From assembly GCF_017676365.1 (NCBI RefSeq), contig NZ_JADKMA010000020.1:1-56329 (forward strand): a stretch of DNA of 56,329 bases, read 5' to 3'. Below the pieces are notes generated by a model that was given only the letters and a program-made list of their open reading frames with translations, had not been told where the DNA came from and did not search any database. The position numbers were made by a program, and so were the translations under genes. Numbering within the stretch: position 1 is the stretch's first letter; the number at the start of each line of letters is the position of its first letter. Shown here piece after piece: positions 54,133 to 56,329 of this stretch. The DNA comes from Streptomyces oryzae (GTDB lineage: Bacteria; Actinomycetota; Actinomycetes; Streptomycetales; Streptomycetaceae).

Positions 54133-54888
54133 TCAGCTCGCCGCGTCCAGCGCCCGCCGGGCGTCGGCGACGACAGCGGGGTCCGTGACGAAGTGGGTGT
54201 CCTGCTCGGCCGAGGCCCCTGAGGCGCCGAGCGGTACCCAGTGGCCGCCGCGCCGGGGGGCGGCCCGGGTTTTGGCGGAGAGGTGGACGGCGGCGGCGCC
54301 CGCGGCGACCAGTTCCGGGATGGTGCCGGGGTGCACTCCGCCGCCGGCCATCACCTCCACGCCGGGAGCGGCGGCGGCCATCGCGGCGATCTGTCCGGCT
54401 CCCTCGGCCGCCGTGGCGGCGCCGCCGGAGGTCAGCACCCGGGTGAGACCGAGCCCGGGGAGGAGCGCGGCGGCGGCAACCGGGTCGGCGGCCTGGTCGA
54501 CGGCGCGGTGCAGGGTGACCTCGACCGGCCGGTCTGCGGCGTGGGCGGCGTCGCTGAGCGCGGCGATGGCGCGGACGTCGAGGCCGCCGTCGGCGGTGAG
54601 CGCGCCGATCACCACCCCGCGCGCGCCGGAGGCGACGGCGGACCGCACCTCGGCGGCCATCAGCGCGACCTCCTCCGCGTCGTACACGAAGTCGCCCGGC
54701 CGGCACCTGACCAGCACCTGCACCGGTGGCCCGGCCTCGACGGCGGCCTCGATCAGTGCTGCGGACGGGGTGAGGCCGCCCAACTCCAGGCCGGTGCACA
54801 GCTCGACCCGGTCGGCGCCGTGCTCGCGGGCGGTGCGGGCGCCGGTCGGCGAGGTGACGGCGATCTCGAGAGCGGGGCGGCCGCTCAC
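54133..54888 (-). CDS. cutC: CutC-family protein
   Basis: 251 aa TIM-barrel. Family motifs LEIAVTSPTGARTAREHGADRVELCTGLELGGLTPS, VLVRCRPGDFVYDAEEVALMAAEV, VEVTLHRAVDQAADPVAAA, and VEVMAGGGVHPGTIPELVAAGAAAVHLSAKTRA. CutC was linked to copper homeostasis, though the role is disputed and some members act on flavonoids. Length is normal. It overlaps the M81 peptidase gene by four bases, suggesting a joint operon. Confidence 0.93.
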   Translation of the reverse strand: MSGRPALEIAVTSPTGARTAREHGADRVELCTGLELGGLTPSAALIEAAVEAGPPVQVLVRCRPGDFVYDAEEVALMAAEVRSAVASGARGVVIGALTADGGLDVRAIAALSDAAHAADRPVEVTLHRAVDQAADPVAAAALLPGLGLTRVLTSGGAATAAEGAGQIAAMAAAAPGVEVMAGGGVHPGTIPELVAAGAAAVHLSAKTRAAPRRGGHWVPLGASGASAEQDTHFVTDPAVVADARRALDAAS

Positions 54889-56329
54889 TCGTCGTCCCCG
54901 GTCAGCGGCCGGTCGGAGGCGGGGATGATACGGGCCGTCAGGCCGGGGTCGGCCATGTCGCGATCGAAGGGGAACATCGGGCGGCGGATGCGGTGGTGGC
55001 CCAGGCGCACCAGGTCCTGGTCGACACCGCCGGGGGTGAGCGCCATCTTCCAGCTGACGGCCATCTGCGCAAGCTCGGGTTCCAGGTAACCGATCTTCAC
55101 GATCACGATGTCGGCGCTGCGCGGGTCGAGGCCGAGGCCGGTGAAGTCGTCCTCGTGGTGGTAGGGCTTGCGCAGCTGGGTGAGGATCGCGTGGACGCTG
55201 CCGACCCGGACGACGACCTCCGTCCGGGCGTCGCGGTCGCCGTGCCGGACCGCGTGCACCACGCCGGTGAGGGTGACCGGTCCGGCGTGGCGGGCGTCGA
55301 CCTCGGCTCCTGCGGTGACGGTGACGGTCGCGCCGACGCCCGCCTCGACGGCGGTCTCTACCGCCTCCGGCCCCGGCACGGAGGCGTAGATCACCGTCGG
55401 GCCGTCTTCCTTGTGGAACTCCGGCCGCTCCAGCAGCCGGGTCAGGCCCCAGGTGACGTCGCCGGCGCCGCCGGCGGTCGGGTTGTCACCGGTGTCGCTG
55501 ACGAAGTAGGGGCGTTGGACGGAGGCGAGAGCCTCGTCCAGGATGCCGTCGAAGGTGCCGGTGGGGGCGACGAAGCCGAAGTCGCGGCGCGCTTCCCAGA
55601 ATCCGCGGGCGAGCCGTTCGGCGCCGGCCGCGACGGCGGCCTCGTCCTGGCCGGTGACGACGACGGCGGCACGGTTGCGCGGCTCGTCGGCCCAGGCGTA
55701 GCCGACCCAGATCGCGGCGTCGATGACGCCCTCGGCGGCCTCGACCTCCTCGACCGCGGCGTACACGCTCCTTGCGGGTTCGACGCGCGTCGAGGTCTGC
55801 TCGCCTGCCAGCAGCACCGGCACCGGCACCCACGCCTTGACCGGACGGGGCGCGCCGGAGGCCAGCAGGTCCACCAGGTTGCGGGCGGCCCGCTCCTTGG
55901 TCTCCATGTGGTCCTCGTGGGGTGCCATCCGGTAGCAGGTGATCAGGTCGCTGCGGTGGGCGAGTTCCCGGGAGACGTTGCCGTGCAGGTCCATGGAGGT
56001 GGAGACGATCACGTCGGGGCCGACGGTGGCGCGGATGCGCTCCAGCAGTACCGCCTCGGCGTCGTCGATGCCCTCTACGGTCATGGCGCCGTGGATGTCG
56101 TACCAGAGGCCGTCCAGCTCGGGCAGGGCGGCGAGCCGGTCGATCAGCTCACCGGTCAGCTCCTCCCAGGCGGCGGCCGTGACGGTCCCGCCCGGCAGCG
56201 ACTTGCCGACGAGAGCGCCGTGCCACTCGGCGGCCTCGCGCAGCTCCCGGCCCGGCGCGAGGAAGGGGTAGCGCCCGAGAACCTCGTCCCCGCGCGAGGG
56301 GTGGAAGGCGGGGGCCTGGGTGCGGGCGG
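54885..56329 (-). CDS. M81-family metallopeptidase (MlrC/microcystin-LR-degradation type), 5' end cut off
   Basis: At least 481 aa; the frame is open to the window edge, and the region before the internal ATG at 56084 (LAALPELDGLWYDIHGAM) is clearly family sequence, so the true start lies beyond the window. DUF1485/M81 features: VSTSMDLHGNVSRELAHRSDLITCYRMAPHEDHMETKERAARNL, DTGDNPTAGGAGD, and the C-terminal MlrC domain. These proteins are putative zinc peptidases; other substrates than microcystin are likely here. Coupled to cutC (GTGA). Confidence 0.92.
   Translation of the reverse strand, partial: ARTQAPAFHPSRGDEVLGRYPFLAPGRELREAAEWHGALVGKSLPGGTVTAAAWEELTGELIDRLAALPELDGLWYDIHGAMTVEGIDDAEAVLLERIRATVGPDVIVSTSMDLHGNVSRELAHRSDLITCYRMAPHEDHMETKERAARNLVDLLASGAPRPVKAWVPVPVLLAGEQTSTRVEPARSVYAAVEEVEAAEGVIDAAIWVGYAWADEPRNRAAVVVTGQDEAAVAAGAERLARGFWEARRDFGFVAPTGTFDGILDEALASVQRPYFVSDTGDNPTAGGAGDVTWGLTRLLERPEFHKEDGPTVIYASVPGPEAVETAVEAGVGATVTVTAGAEVDARHAGPVTLTGVVHAVRHGDRDARTEVVVRVGSVHAILTQLRKPYHHEDDFTGLGLDPRSADIVIVKIGYLEPELAQMAVSWKMALTPGGVDQDLVRLGHHRIRRPMFPFDRDMADPGLTARIIPASDRPLTGDDE

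Overview
The window is high-GC actinobacterial DNA, most likely from a Streptomyces or close relative. The evidence is the strong GC bias at third codon positions, frequent GTG starts, many ATGA/GTGA translational overlaps, GC-rich bidirectional hairpins between converging genes, and typical Streptomyces families (DUF6493, Methyltransf_19/DUF574 methyltransferases, roadblock proteins, GAF/PAS/SpoIIE phosphatases, secreted collagenase, Tat-type phospholipase C). It reads as accessory chromosome rich in catabolic and regulatory genes. No rRNA, tRNA, CRISPR array or intact insertion sequence was seen.

Layout. 0-9 kb: a DUF6493 protein, a methyltransferase, a decayed regulator and a truncated P450, an MMPL exporter, and a 1.7 kb gene-poor stretch with operator-like palindromes. 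9-11.4 kb: a compact cluster of three roadblock/LC7 proteins and one DUF4388-like protein with no GTPase or kinase. 11.5-15 kb: a secreted beta-propeller-like protein and a TPR protein. 15.2-19.8 kb: an MHS-family carboxylate transporter, a response regulator and histidine kinase, and a convergent TAXI lipoprotein, apparently a carboxylate sensing and uptake unit. 19.8-25.4 kb (minus strand): GntP permease, L-threonate-type dehydrogenase, class II aldolase, four-carbon acid-sugar kinase and a FadR-type GntR repressor with a clear operator, forming a sugar-acid catabolic operon.

25.6-34.5 kb (plus strand): MFS transporter, FGGY kinase, GlpD-like dehydrogenase, AGPS-like flavoprotein, a GlpP-family antiterminator, an ABM monooxygenase and a zinc alcohol dehydrogenase. 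It is preceded by a promoter, a short intrinsic terminator and a second large hairpin. A GlpP homologue encoded in an operon whose own leader carries a terminator is the most testable regulatory idea in the window. 34.5-37.8 kb (minus): a complete ribose/xylose-type sugar ABC transporter that converges on this operon and may feed it.

37.8-52 kb: a five-domain SpoIIE phosphatase, a GntR/FCD regulator, an M9 collagenase, two small exported proteins, an AraC regulator with SnoaL-like and DUF6506 genes, a second Methyltransf_19 protein, a dienelactone-hydrolase-like protein lacking the usual nucleophile, and a phospholipase C. 52-56.3 kb: a small membrane protein, a membrane-anchored Mrr-type nuclease with a small membrane partner, CutC, and an M81 (MlrC-type) metallopeptidase cut by the window edge.
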